42,474 bases of DNA from Pseudomonadota bacterium (GTDB lineage: Bacteria > Pseudomonadota > Alphaproteobacteria > Sphingomonadales > Sphingomonadaceae): assembly GCA_018240865.1 (NCBI GenBank), contig JAFEEY010000030.1, forward strand, positions 1 to 42,474, written 5' to 3'. The first letter of the stretch is position 1. Every line of letters begins with the position of its first letter. This document shows positions 16,496 through 24,889 of the stretch, one piece after another. The notes beneath the pieces are model-generated. The model was not told the origin of the DNA. It worked only from the letters and a program-made list of their open reading frames with translations, and ran no database searches. Made by a program: the position numbers and the translations under genes.

Positions 16496-16981
16496 TCAAA
16501 CTCGTTCCAGATGCGCCACCAGCTTGTCAGCATCGAGATGAAAATCTGAGAATATGACTGCTCCGCCGGCGTCTATCACGCTGAACCAGGGCGTCCCACG
16601 TGTGCGGTAATCCTCCATAAAAGTCGGAAGACGCGTTCCCTCCGGGATCGGATCATGGCCAAACGAGACAGGCAGATCATATTTCACCTGGTTCACTCGA
16701 AGCTTTTCGAAGGTGTTCTCATGCTCGCCCTCGAACACCGTCTGGATCACTGCAAAGCCGACTCCCCTTGTGGCCAGACTGGCATGGAGCCGCTGTAACG
16801 TAGGGAAACCGTGCAGGTGGCAGCCACGGCACCAGTGCTGAAACGCGAAGAGAATCTTCGGCCCTTCCCCCAGATCGGATAGCGTGACGGGGACGTCCAG
16901 CGGCGTGCCGTCAACGTCTATCCATTGCCTGACACGGAGTTCGGGGGCGGGTTGTTCGGCAGAGGTCATTGTAACCGTCAT
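16496..16981 (-). CDS. TlpA-like thioredoxin-fold protein
   Basis: The product (161 residues from 16981) has FQHWCRGCHLHGFP at about residues 47-60, a thioredoxin-type CxxC, followed by the RGTPWFSVIDAGGAVIFSDF strand-loop with the cis-proline position. There is no signal peptide, so it may act in the cytosol, although its operon partner is membrane-anchored. The ATG at 16981 has GAAGGA very close upstream; an ATG at 16969 is the alternative. The promoter region contains the dyad at 17165-17185, shared with the divergent VPGUxT-type gene. Confidence 0.8.
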   Translation of the reverse strand: MTVTMTSAEQPAPELRVRQWIDVDGTPLDVPVTLSDLGEGPKILFAFQHWCRGCHLHGFPTLQRLHASLATRGVGFAVIQTVFEGEHENTFEKLRVNQVKYDLPVSFGHDPIPEGTRLPTFMEDYRTRGTPWFSVIDAGGAVIFSDFHLDADKLVAHLERV

Positions 16982-17164
16982 TGTCCTTCGGTTTACCGGT
17001 TGAGACTCACAAGTTGTTTTCGCCTCACGCGGCCGCAATTGTGTTTGCTCGGCTATTGCATATGACCTATCGCACCTGGGATCATTGCATCACCTTTTTC
17101 GGCATCGAGGCTGACTGGGGCGTCTCTACAATGCCGCCTGTGCATTTTCTTTACCAATAGCGCC

Positions 17165-17185
17165 CGGCTATAGTTTCTATAGCCG
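17165..17185. promoter_or_regulatory. CTATAG dyad operator, site A
   Basis: CGGCTATAG-TTT-CTATAGCCG is a perfect inverted repeat with 9-bp arms around three T. It contains T-N11-A, the LysR-type binding rule. It lies between two divergent thiol-redox units, 48 nt upstream of 17233 and 184 nt upstream of 16981. Confidence 0.75.
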
Positions 17186-17232
17186 AAACCGTCAGCCGAT
17201 GGTTTTCCGTTTTGCTTCACTACATAGTTGGC

Positions 17233-18168
17233 ATGACAGACACTGGAGTTTCGTATCGCCAGCATCGCGAGCTCGGCGATGTCGCGTGGCTGCGCGACTA
17301 TGACTGCGGCAAAGCGCTGGCCGCCGCGCAGCGCAAACCAGTGCTGTTACTGTTCCAGGAGGTGCCAGGGTGTTCGACCTGCGTGCATTTCGGACAGGAC
17401 GTTCTGACGCATCCGCTGATGGTAGAGCTAATCACCGATCGGTTCGTCCCGGTGGCGATCTTCAACAATCATCCCGGTGCGGATGCCCATATCCTACGCC
17501 TTTATGGCGAGCGATCCTGGAACAACCCGGTTGTGCACTTTCTTCGACCCGACGGAACCGAGCTGCTGCCCCGATTGGCCGATCGCTACGACGCGCTCGC
17601 CCTTCACGAAAGTCTCAGCGCCGCTCTGCGGACGCTCGACGGCAACGTTCCCGCGTATTTCGACCTGCTCGGGCGCGACTTGCTCACTGAGGCCGGCCTC
17701 AGCGAGGAGACCATCTACACGACGCCATGTTTCTGGTCGGGCGAGACGAGCCTTGCTCAGCATCCGGCGGTGATCACGACCGATGCGGGGTGGGTCGATG
17801 GCGAGGAAGCAGTGCAGGTTCGATTCGATCCGCAAGCGGTCACGCTTGCCGATCTGAACGCTTATGCTCGTGCGGAAGGCTTTGCTCCGGCAGAGCGTGG
17901 CAGCTTCAGCTTGGATCGCGAGCCGCAATTCTACCTGCGCAAGAACCCCGTGCGCCATCTCCCGCTGACGGCGGCGCAGCGAACTCAGATCAACCTAGCC
18001 GTCCCGTATCGCACCCCGATCACCGACTTGCTCAGCCCGCAGCAGTCCGCTTGGCTCGCAGACCCGCTCTTGCAGCGTGTGAGCGATGGAGAAACTTACG
18101 GCCGAGATATTCGCCATAGCTGGTCAACGCTGAGGGCGCAGCTTGGCGCGGCTCGCAAAGTGGACTGA
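17233..18168 (+). CDS. VPGUxT-type thioredoxin-like protein with MsrA-like C-terminal domain (Cys form)
   Basis: The 311-residue protein has an N-terminal thioredoxin-like domain with EVPGCSTCVHFGQDVL at about residues 43-58, matching the VPGUxT family signature with Cys in place of selenocysteine. From about residue 160 it carries TTPCFWSGETSLAQHP, then ITTDAGWVDGEEAVQVRFDP, which parallels the GCFWGxE ... GYxGG ... FDP order of MsrA. The last third (PQFYLRKNPVRHLPLT) is typical of this family. It looks like a one-chain thiol reductant plus methionine-sulfoxide-reductase-like module. The start is the ATG at 17233; TTG at 17212 is unlikely. Dyad site A lies 48 nt upstream. Confidence 0.8.
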   Translation: MTDTGVSYRQHRELGDVAWLRDYDCGKALAAAQRKPVLLLFQEVPGCSTCVHFGQDVLTHPLMVELITDRFVPVAIFNNHPGADAHILRLYGERSWNNPVVHFLRPDGTELLPRLADRYDALALHESLSAALRTLDGNVPAYFDLLGRDLLTEAGLSEETIYTTPCFWSGETSLAQHPAVITTDAGWVDGEEAVQVRFDPQAVTLADLNAYARAEGFAPAERGSFSLDREPQFYLRKNPVRHLPLTAAQRTQINLAVPYRTPITDLLSPQQSAWLADPLLQRVSDGETYGRDIRHSWSTLRAQLGAARKVD

Positions 18169-18640
18169 TGCGGAAGGCTCACATCGAACCTCAGAAGCTT
18201 GATTGGCTTCGGTTGCCGTTGGCCGTCGAGCGGGCTGCTGTGCGTCGATCAAGGCGCTGCCGCTTAGGCCAGGCGCGTCGGCAAACACGTCAAAATAGCC
18301 CGTATTTCCGAGCGTAAAGAGCCAAGCCCGTCGCTCGATCCCCTAGGCCTTTGCCCGAGCGAGCCCGCGCCGGGGACGACAATCTGCTGCGATCTGATCG
18401 CCCGCGCGGCTATTGAAACTATAGCCACCGGGTATTTGGAATGGGCGTTGTCACAGAGGTATAGTCATAGCGCAGTCGTCACGATTCATGACGAAACAAG
18501 TTTGATTTACTTTGGCAGAGCTCAGGTACCGAGTCTCCTCTCAACTCGTCGTCGGACGGATCCGCGTGCGAAAGGCTTGTAACGCAGGAGAGTGAACGGA
18601 AAGCCAGGCCCGTGCTGTCGCGACGAAAAGGAGGGTCTGG
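18169..18640. other. Long intergenic region before the molybdoenzyme operon
   Basis: About 470 nt hold no convincing gene on either strand. They include CTATAG dyad site B (18408-18426) and then AT-richer sequence (for example GGTATAGTCATAG near 18457) that may be promoter. A 5' leader of over 200 nt would follow, ending in AAGGAGG before the ATG at 18641. I cannot identify a riboswitch by eye. Confidence 0.5.
18408..18426. promoter_or_regulatory. CTATAG dyad operator, site B
   Basis: GGCTATTG-AAA-CTATAGCC differs from site A by one arm mismatch and reads in the opposite sense (AAA centre). It keeps T-N11-A. It lies about 215 nt upstream of the molybdoenzyme/reductase operon. Confidence 0.7.
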
Positions 18641-19246
18641 ATGGTCACAAGAGGTTTTACCGGACGCGGATCCGGCGGCGACCAGTCCAGCCGGATCCCC
18701 CCTGGGCAGCATCTCGTTGAGAATTTCCCGGTTCTGACGGCGGGGCCGACTCCGGATGTCGACACATCGAAGTGGAATTTCACGGTTAAGATCGGACCGA
18801 AGCCCGTCAAGGTCTGGAACTGGAGCCAATTCAACGCTCTGCCGCAGACCAAGGTAAAGAAAGACATCCACTGCGTTACTTCCTGGTCTAAGCTTGATAC
18901 GGCATGGGAGGGCGTGTTGATCGAGGATATCCTGGCCGATGCCGGGCTCGAGCACCCAACCGATTTTGTCCTGGCCCATTCCTACGACGGCTACTCAACG
19001 AACGTCCCGCTGGCGGATCTCCTCTCAGATAAGGCGATGGTGGCGCTCAAATATGCGGGCCAGCCGCTTGCGCGTGATCACGGCGGCCCGGCAAGACTGC
19101 TCGTCCCCCACCTGTATTTCTGGAAATCGGCCAAGTGGGTAAAGGCGCTGCAGTTCACAATGCGCGATGAAGCCGGCTTCTGGGAACTGCGCGGCTACCA
19201 CATCTACGGCGATCCCTGGCGCGAGCAACGATACACTCATGATTGA
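18641..19246 (+). CDS. Sulfite-oxidase-like molybdopterin oxidoreductase (cytosolic type)
   Basis: The 201-residue protein is a single oxidoreductase molybdopterin domain. HCVTSWSKLDTAWEGV at about residues 78-93 holds the cysteine that should bind molybdenum, and DHGGPARLLVPHLYFWKSAKW supplies cofactor-binding and core residues. There is no Tat signal; the N-terminus (MVTRGFTGR) is that of the cytosolic subgroup, unlike periplasmic MsrP/YedY. AAGGAGG sits 6 nt before the ATG. The next gene, a flavin reductase, overlaps its end by 8 nt and is the likely electron donor. Given the surroundings, reduction of S- or N-oxides is plausible; the substrate is inferred, not shown. Confidence 0.9.
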   Translation: MVTRGFTGRGSGGDQSSRIPPGQHLVENFPVLTAGPTPDVDTSKWNFTVKIGPKPVKVWNWSQFNALPQTKVKKDIHCVTSWSKLDTAWEGVLIEDILADAGLEHPTDFVLAHSYDGYSTNVPLADLLSDKAMVALKYAGQPLARDHGGPARLLVPHLYFWKSAKWVKALQFTMRDEAGFWELRGYHIYGDPWREQRYTHD

Positions 19247-19985
19247 TAGCGCCGTGCAAGCCGCGTCGTGGCAACTGTCGGTGATTGATCGGATCGTCCA
19301 GCAGACACCGGGCATCAAGAGCTTCTTCCTACGGTTGCGCGATCCATTCACGCATGTGGCGGGCCAGCACGTCGACGTGCGTTTGACGGCCCCTGACGGC
19401 TACAAGGCGATGCGCAGCTATTCGATCGCTTCGCCGCCCGATGAATCCGGCATTCTTGAACTCGCCATCGAACGCTTGACCGATGGGGAGGTATCGCCCT
19501 TCTTTCACGACGTTGCGGCGGTCGGTGACGAGATCCAGGTTCGCGGCCCGCTCGGCGGACACTTTCTCTGGCCGGGGGACGTCGCCGAACCAGTGCTCTT
19601 GATCGGCGCAGGATCGGGCCTGGTGCCGCTAATGGCGATGATCCGGCAACGCCGCGCATCGGCACAGACTGTGCCGACCGCGCTGCTTCTTTCGTCCCGC
19701 ACTTCTCACGACGTCCTGTTCGCCGACGAGCTGCAAGCAATTGAGTTCGATGATCCCGGCTTCGTGCTGTCGTTGGCAATCACGCGTGAAGCGCCCAGAC
19801 GCGAGACCGACTTCGCGCGACGGATCGATGGGACAATGGTCCAGGAGGTCATCGGTCGGCTTCCCCGCGCGCCGGCGCATGTCTTCGTCTGTGGGTCGAA
19901 CGGCTTTGTCAACATAGCGACCGATGGCGTGCTGCTCGCCGGTCTGGGCACCGCGGCAATCAAGACCGAGCGCTACGGTGGCTAA
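19239..19985 (+). CDS. Ferredoxin-NADP reductase-type FAD oxidoreductase
   Basis: The 248-residue product is a two-domain flavin reductase. RSYSIASPPDESG (about residues 57-69) is the RxYS FAD motif, LIGAGSGLVPLMAM is the NAD(P) glycine loop, and HVFVCGSNGFV is the C-terminal nucleotide-binding segment. No [2Fe-2S] domain is present, so it should pass electrons directly to a partner. The ATG at 19239 overlaps the end of the molybdoenzyme gene by 8 nt, implying a stable pair: NAD(P)H to FAD to the molybdenum centre. Confidence 0.9.
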   Translation: MIDSAVQAASWQLSVIDRIVQQTPGIKSFFLRLRDPFTHVAGQHVDVRLTAPDGYKAMRSYSIASPPDESGILELAIERLTDGEVSPFFHDVAAVGDEIQVRGPLGGHFLWPGDVAEPVLLIGAGSGLVPLMAMIRQRRASAQTVPTALLLSSRTSHDVLFADELQAIEFDDPGFVLSLAITREAPRRETDFARRIDGTMVQEVIGRLPRAPAHVFVCGSNGFVNIATDGVLLAGLGTAAIKTERYGG

Positions 19986-20318
19986 CGGCGCAGATCCCGC
20001 CCTGCCCCACGGGCCGAGGACCCGATGCCGCGGCGCCCGCCGGGCTGGGGCTGTCGCCATGACGATCGTCGCACGACAGCTTCAGCTAGAAACCTGCCCT
20101 GACAGGCTGCCCCTGCGCTCCACATTTCAGGCTGTCGAGCGTTCTCTCAATGCTCTGCATGTCAGGCAACTCCTCGTCCGCCACAGTCGGTTTCCAGTGC
20201 TTCCCTGCATGCGTCAGCATATCGCCCGGGGCAAAAGGCACAGGCCGCCTTTCGAGCCAGGCCGGCTGCTGCGTGGTGCAACTTTCCCAATCCAATCCCA
20301 GAATTCCGGGAGACCATC
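19986..20318. other. Intergenic region, no convincing gene
   Basis: This 333-nt stretch separates the reductase from the thiolase. A 69-codon minus-strand frame (20086-20295) is open and encodes a hydrophilic protein starting MDWESCTTQQPAW, but it has no known motif, lies against the flow of all neighbours and has no clear ribosome site. I leave it uncalled. GGGAG near 20311 serves the thiolase. Confidence 0.4.
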
Positions 20319-21584
20319 ATGAGTCGCTTCGCCAAACCAGTCTTCTTGGCTGCCGGTCTTCGGACGCCCTTTGGACGCGGAGGCGGAGCGCTGGCGGCCT
20401 ATGACGCGGTCTCGCTGTCTGTCCCGGTGGTGCAAGCGATGGCTCAGCAAGCAGAACCCGACCTCTTCGTCTGGGGAACCGTGATCCCCAACTTGGGCTG
20501 GAGCAACATCGCGCGCGAGGTCTGGCTCGACGCCAAGCTCAATCCGAGCGTCCCGGCTTTCTCGATAGTTCTCGCATGCTCGACCAGCATGACAGCGACC
20601 TTTGCTGCGGCGGGAATGCTGGGCGCCGGAGCCGACCTGACGCTAGTCGGTGGGGCCGAGGTCATGAGCCGACCGTCGCTCGCGCTGACGGCCGCATCTT
20701 CAAAGCGGCTTACAGACCTGTTCGCGAAGGATGCCGCCGCTGCGCTGGCCGAGCTGCAGTCGCTCACGCCACGGGACTTTGTTCTGCCGACCAAGGGTTG
20801 GGCGAACCGTATCACCGGAAGAACCATGGGCGATCACATGGAGGAGACTGCGAAGGCGTGGAATATCTCGCGCGCGGCTCAGGACGAATGGGCGCTCAAG
20901 AGCCATCGGCGTGCGGTCGACGGCTGGAATGACGGCTTCTTTGACAATCTCGTGATCTCGCTTCCTGAGCTGGCGCGCGACGCCAATCCGCGTGCCGATA
21001 CGTCGGCCGAGCGGCTTGCCGCGCTGAAACCGGCTTTTGACCGGGACAGCGGGCTGGGAAGCATTACGGCCGGCAACAGCTCGCCGATCACCGATGGCGC
21101 GGCCGGCTGCTGGGTCGCCAATGAGGCAGGCGTAAGCAGACTGCCGACCGGTACGCCGCACGTCCGGCTTGTTGATTATGAAGTGTCGGCCGTTGATCTT
21201 CATACCGAGGGCCTGCTGATGGCGCCATCCTATGGCATTCCGCGCCTGCTCGCACGGCATCAGCTCGCCTACCCCGACATCGCGCTATGGGAAATTCACG
21301 AGGCGTTCGGAGCGCAGGTGCTGGCGAACGTTGCGGCCATCACCGATCCGGACTGGGTGCGTGCCAAGGCCGGCGTCGAGGAAGACCTGGGCCCGTTCGA
21401 CTGGGATCGCGTCAATCCAATGGGCGGCTCGGTGGCGATCGGGCATCCGTTCGGCGCCACCGGCGCCCGCGACCTTAGTCAGGCGGTGAAAGAGCTGTGG
21501 GCGCTGCCGGTCGGATCACGTGCGATCGTCAGCATCTGCGCCGACGGCGGGCAAGGCACCGTCGCGCTTCTCGAACGCGTCTGA
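20319..21584 (+). CDS. Thiolase (acetyl-CoA C-acyltransferase, FadI-like)
   Basis: The 421-residue protein has all thiolase active-site blocks: the nucleophilic cysteine in VLACSTSM (near residue 88), EIHEAFGAQ, GGSVAIGHPFGATG with the catalytic histidine, and SICADGGQG with the second cysteine. Its length and the AGLRTPFGR start fit the FadI/trifunctional beta-subunit-like branch, which cleaves 3-ketoacyl-CoA in fatty-acid oxidation. No partner hydratase/dehydrogenase gene is present here. It is followed 12 nt later by the quinone oxidoreductase. Its place in a redox island is not obvious; it might process lipid-oxidation products, which is speculation. Confidence 0.93.
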   Translation: MSRFAKPVFLAAGLRTPFGRGGGALAAYDAVSLSVPVVQAMAQQAEPDLFVWGTVIPNLGWSNIAREVWLDAKLNPSVPAFSIVLACSTSMTATFAAAGMLGAGADLTLVGGAEVMSRPSLALTAASSKRLTDLFAKDAAAALAELQSLTPRDFVLPTKGWANRITGRTMGDHMEETAKAWNISRAAQDEWALKSHRRAVDGWNDGFFDNLVISLPELARDANPRADTSAERLAALKPAFDRDSGLGSITAGNSSPITDGAAGCWVANEAGVSRLPTGTPHVRLVDYEVSAVDLHTEGLLMAPSYGIPRLLARHQLAYPDIALWEIHEAFGAQVLANVAAITDPDWVRAKAGVEEDLGPFDWDRVNPMGGSVAIGHPFGATGARDLSQAVKELWALPVGSRAIVSICADGGQGTVALLERV

Positions 21585-21596
21585 AAGAGTTCAGCT

Positions 21597-22661
21597 ATGA
21601 AAGCCATCCGATTCCACGAATTCGGCACCCCGGACGTGCTTCGATACGAAGATGCCCCAATGCCAGACATCAAGCCAGGAGAGGTACTGGTCCGCGTCCT
21701 CGCCGCAGGGATCAACCCGCCAGACTGGTATCTAAGAGAAGGGTATAAGGCTTTGCCACCGGAGTGGCGGCCGAAGGTCGCATTTCCTGTCATTCCCGGG
21801 TCGGACGTCTCCGGCGTCGTCGAAGCCGTCGCCGATGGCGTCACAGGTTTTGCACGCGGCGACAGTGTATTCGGAATGATCCGTTTTCCCAGCTTCGGCG
21901 ACAGCCTGGGATATGCCGAGTACGTCTCTGCGCCTGCCGGCGATCTCGCCATCAAGCCTCTTGGGATAGATCACATCCACGCCGCCGCCGCACCGATGTC
22001 AGGGCTGACGGCGTGGCAATTCCTGATCGCCTTGGGGCACGACGAGGCCAATCCGTTGCAGCCAGTCAGGCACGAGCCGGTTCCCCTCGAGGGACGAACC
22101 GTTCTCGTCAATGGCGCGGCGGGTGGAGTTGGTCATCTCGCGGTTCAGCTGGCGAAATACCGGGGAGCGCGCGTCATCGCCAGTGCGTCCGGCCGTCACG
22201 AGGCTTTCCTGCACGATCTCGGCGCAGACGAGTTCATCGATTACACAAAGACCGCACCCGAGAACGTCGTGCGCGACGTGGACCTGGTTGTCGATGCCGT
22301 GGGCGGCCCCACCGCCGATCGCTTTCTGCAGACCATCCGGCACGGCGGTGCGCTATTTCCCATCTTCCCTCTGGGATTTGCCGGTCACGACGAGGCGGTC
22401 GCCCTTGGCATCACGGTATCCGCGACGCAGGTGCGCTCGAATGGCGGACAACTCGCCGAACTCGGCCGCTTGCTCGGTGATGGCACGATACGTGTCGCCG
22501 TAGATAGCACGTTCCCGCTCGGCCAGGCGGCGGCGGCCCACGAGCGTGCTGCTGCCGGGCACATTCAAGGCAAGATCGTGCTCACCGTCGATGATGCAGA
22601 GCAGGGACATAAGCAGGCGGACGCCACGACAAACTGGCCTCCGCGCATCCACGGACATTGA
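21597..22661 (+). CDS. NADP-dependent quinone oxidoreductase / zinc-free alcohol dehydrogenase family
   Basis: The 354-residue product has a GroES-like N-terminal domain (MKAIRFHEFGTPDVLRYED start; VIPGSDVSGVVEAV) and a Rossmann domain with NGAAGGVGHLAVQLAKY, the AxxGxxG loop of the quinone-reductase branch. The catalytic zinc ligands of alcohol dehydrogenase are missing. Such enzymes reduce quinones, enones or reactive aldehydes with NADPH, useful for detoxifying lipid-peroxidation products. It begins 12 nt after the thiolase and is probably co-transcribed. Confidence 0.9.
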   Translation: MKAIRFHEFGTPDVLRYEDAPMPDIKPGEVLVRVLAAGINPPDWYLREGYKALPPEWRPKVAFPVIPGSDVSGVVEAVADGVTGFARGDSVFGMIRFPSFGDSLGYAEYVSAPAGDLAIKPLGIDHIHAAAAPMSGLTAWQFLIALGHDEANPLQPVRHEPVPLEGRTVLVNGAAGGVGHLAVQLAKYRGARVIASASGRHEAFLHDLGADEFIDYTKTAPENVVRDVDLVVDAVGGPTADRFLQTIRHGGALFPIFPLGFAGHDEAVALGITVSATQVRSNGGQLAELGRLLGDGTIRVAVDSTFPLGQAAAAHERAAAGHIQGKIVLTVDDAEQGHKQADATTNWPPRIHGH

Positions 22662-22790
22662 AGCTGTGACCTTTGACCAGCTTCTTCCTCGGCCACACCG
22701 CCGGCTCGCACGCGCGCTGAACATGCGGTGCGTCGCCCGTACCCCGATCGGCGCCGCACCAGCGCAGCAAGCTTTGTTCAGAGCAGACCA

Positions 22791-24395
22791 ATGATCGTGA
22801 GGGCCGACACCGCAATCGCCCGGGGTGCTCAACGCGCCAGCGCCCTTGCTGACCTGATGGTTCTCGACACACCTGAGGAACCAGCCTTTGACGACCTCGT
22901 CTTTATGGCCGCAAAGGCTTGCAACGTCCCGATCGCGCTCATCACCCTGCTCGACGTCGATCGGCAATGGTTCAAAGCCAAGTACGGCCTGGACGTCCGC
23001 GAGACCGAGATCGATCACTCCGTATGTCAGATCGAGATCGATCATGGAGACATGCTGGAAATCACGGACCTGACCGCCGATCAGCGCACCAAGCGCAACC
23101 CGCTCGTCACCGGCGGCCGACGCTTTCGCTCGTATGCCGGAGCACCGCTGATACTACGCTCAGGGGCAATCGTCGGCCGCTTGTGCGTTATCGACACCGA
23201 GCCGCGGCCGGAAGGGCTGAACGAGTTGGAACGAGCGATGCTGCGAGCGCTCGCCCGCCTCGCGAGCGAAAATCTCGAACTTCGCCGTACCGCAAAGGCA
23301 AGTGATCGTCTGACGGAGTTGCAAGCCGCTTTGGTCGATATCGGCGAGGCTATTCGCAATAGTGACGATGCCGGGCAGATGGCATCAGCTACCGCCGCCA
23401 TCGTCGGGCGGGTGCTGAGTGCAGATCGCGCTGGCTTGGGCCTGATCGATGACGCTGTGGAGATGCTCGAAGTCGAAACAGACTGGACCGCTCCCGGCGT
23501 CCTCAGCGTCGCCGGCCGTCACGCGCTTGACGATTATGACGGCTTGCAAGAGCCTCTCTCCGATGGCGATCCGCTTGTCGTATCAGACGCGCTCGCGGAC
23601 GAACGCACGTCCCCCAACCTAGCGCTCGCAATGCGCAATGGGGTGCGTGCGCTTGTCGATGTGCCGGTGCGGGACCCTGGCAGGACGACTGCTCTGTTCT
23701 TTGTCCACTCGGCAAACCCGAGGCATTGGCTCGCAGAAGAGATCGCGTTTCTCCGCACCGTCGCTGATCGCCTCGAGGCCGGCGTGGCACGCCATCGCTC
23801 AGAGGAGCAGCAGCGCATTGTAAATGGTGAGATCGCGCACCGGCTCAAGAACATGCTGACCATGGTTCAAGCGATTGCGAGTCAGACGCTCCGATCAGCG
23901 AGTGACCGCGAGTCCGTTTACGCCTTCGAACGCCGTCTGATGGCTTTGAGCGCCGCTCACGACGCTCTGCTCCAAAATAGCTGGGCGCAGGCCGACCTTG
24001 CATCGATTGCGGCAACCGTCATTGAGGCGGTCGGGTTCACGGACCGCGTCAAGATAGACGGCCCACCGGTCGCGCTGTGGCCACAAGCCGCGATGTCCTT
24101 CTCGCTGATTGTGCATGAGCTTCTGACAAACGCCTGCAAATACGGATCCCTAAAAGGCGAGAGCGGCAACGTCTCGCTGACGTGGGATATAGAAAGCAAT
24201 AATGGCGACGAGCGCCTCACGGTCAAATGGCGCGAATGGGGTGGACCTCTCGTCATCCCACCGGCGCGACGCGGCTTCGGCTCGAAGCTCATCAGCATCG
24301 GTCTAGTCGGCACTGGCGGCGTGGACGTTCGCTACGATCCGGCTGGCTTTGAGGCCGATTTGCAAGCCCAGATGCGCCATCTGACGAGGGGCTGA
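22791..24395 (+). CDS. GAF-GAF HWE-family sensor histidine kinase
   Basis: The 534-residue soluble kinase has two GAF-like domains (about residues 20-165, with IALITLLDVDRQWFK and FRSYAGAPL; and 185-330), then a HisKA-type phosphoacceptor helix EIAHRLKNMLTMVQAIASQT. The ATP domain shows HELLTNACKYGSL (N box), VKWREWGGP (the W-x-E of HWE kinases) and GFGSKLI. No membrane segment is seen, so it senses a cytosolic ligand or redox/light signal. I chose the ATG at 22791, directly before the coding-like sequence; 22728 is also open. A response regulator follows 7 nt later. Confidence 0.92.
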   Translation: MIVRADTAIARGAQRASALADLMVLDTPEEPAFDDLVFMAAKACNVPIALITLLDVDRQWFKAKYGLDVRETEIDHSVCQIEIDHGDMLEITDLTADQRTKRNPLVTGGRRFRSYAGAPLILRSGAIVGRLCVIDTEPRPEGLNELERAMLRALARLASENLELRRTAKASDRLTELQAALVDIGEAIRNSDDAGQMASATAAIVGRVLSADRAGLGLIDDAVEMLEVETDWTAPGVLSVAGRHALDDYDGLQEPLSDGDPLVVSDALADERTSPNLALAMRNGVRALVDVPVRDPGRTTALFFVHSANPRHWLAEEIAFLRTVADRLEAGVARHRSEEQQRIVNGEIAHRLKNMLTMVQAIASQTLRSASDRESVYAFERRLMALSAAHDALLQNSWAQADLASIAATVIEAVGFTDRVKIDGPPVALWPQAAMSFSLIVHELLTNACKYGSLKGESGNVSLTWDIESNNGDERLTVKWREWGGPLVIPPARRGFGSKLISIGLVGTGGVDVRYDPAGFEADLQAQMRHLTRG

Positions 24396-24402
24396 CAGAG
24401 AA

Positions 24403-24771
24403 ATGCGCATAATGGTGAGCCCCGTGGTTCTCGTCGTGGAAGATGAGCCACTTGTTCGGCTGTTCGCTTCAGAAATAATCGAAGAGGACGGCTTCGAAGT
24501 CCTTCAGGCGGCTGATGCCACCGAAGCGATCGTCACTCTGGAAGCACGCCTGGATGTCCGTGTCGTCTTTACCGACGTGGATATGCCAGGCGGAATCGAT
24601 GGCATCATGCTGGCTCTCTGCATTCGCGAGCGCTGGCCCGACATCCAGATCATCATCACGTCAGGCAGGCCGTGGCCAGCGGAAACCAAGCTGCCCAACG
24701 ACATGGTCTTCTTCTCGAAGCCGTATCGTCAGGACCGGGTGCTGGAGACGGTCCGGAAAATGGCCGCATGA
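24403..24771 (+). CDS. Single-domain response regulator
   Basis: The 122-residue protein is only a receiver domain: VLVVEDEPLVR with the acidic pair, FTDVDMPGG with the phosphoacceptor aspartate, the conserved Thr/Ser in IIITSG, and lysine in FSKPY. It has no output domain, so it must act by protein contact or as a phosphate sink. It is 7 nt downstream of the HWE kinase, its obvious partner. HWE kinases with stand-alone receivers are common in alphaproteobacterial stress signalling; no PhyR/EcfG genes are visible here. Confidence 0.93.
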   Translation: MRIMVSPVVLVVEDEPLVRLFASEIIEEDGFEVLQAADATEAIVTLEARLDVRVVFTDVDMPGGIDGIMLALCIRERWPDIQIIITSGRPWPAETKLPNDMVFFSKPYRQDRVLETVRKMAA

Positions 24772-24889
24772 TGGTCCGCGCCTGCGCACTCTGCATCAAC
24801 GCCGACGCAAGCTCGAATCGTATGACGGGACGGGCCGCTCGTAACCGCAAACCTCAGCTACTCCGGTCGTCGGAGAGGGATCCCTCGCC

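Noticed and set aside
17053..17265. 70-codon minus-strand frame
   Set aside because: It crosses the perfect dyad at 17165-17185 and the start of the VPGUxT-type gene, with no motif; this is promoter DNA.
18408..18460. GAAAC ... CGTT as an EcfG-type sigma promoter
   Set aside because: Spacing between the elements is about 26 nt rather than 16-17, and the dyad symmetry explains the conserved bases better.
20086..20295. 69-codon minus-strand frame between the reductase and the thiolase
   Set aside because: No family, no clear ribosome site, and opposite to all neighbours; left as intergenic.
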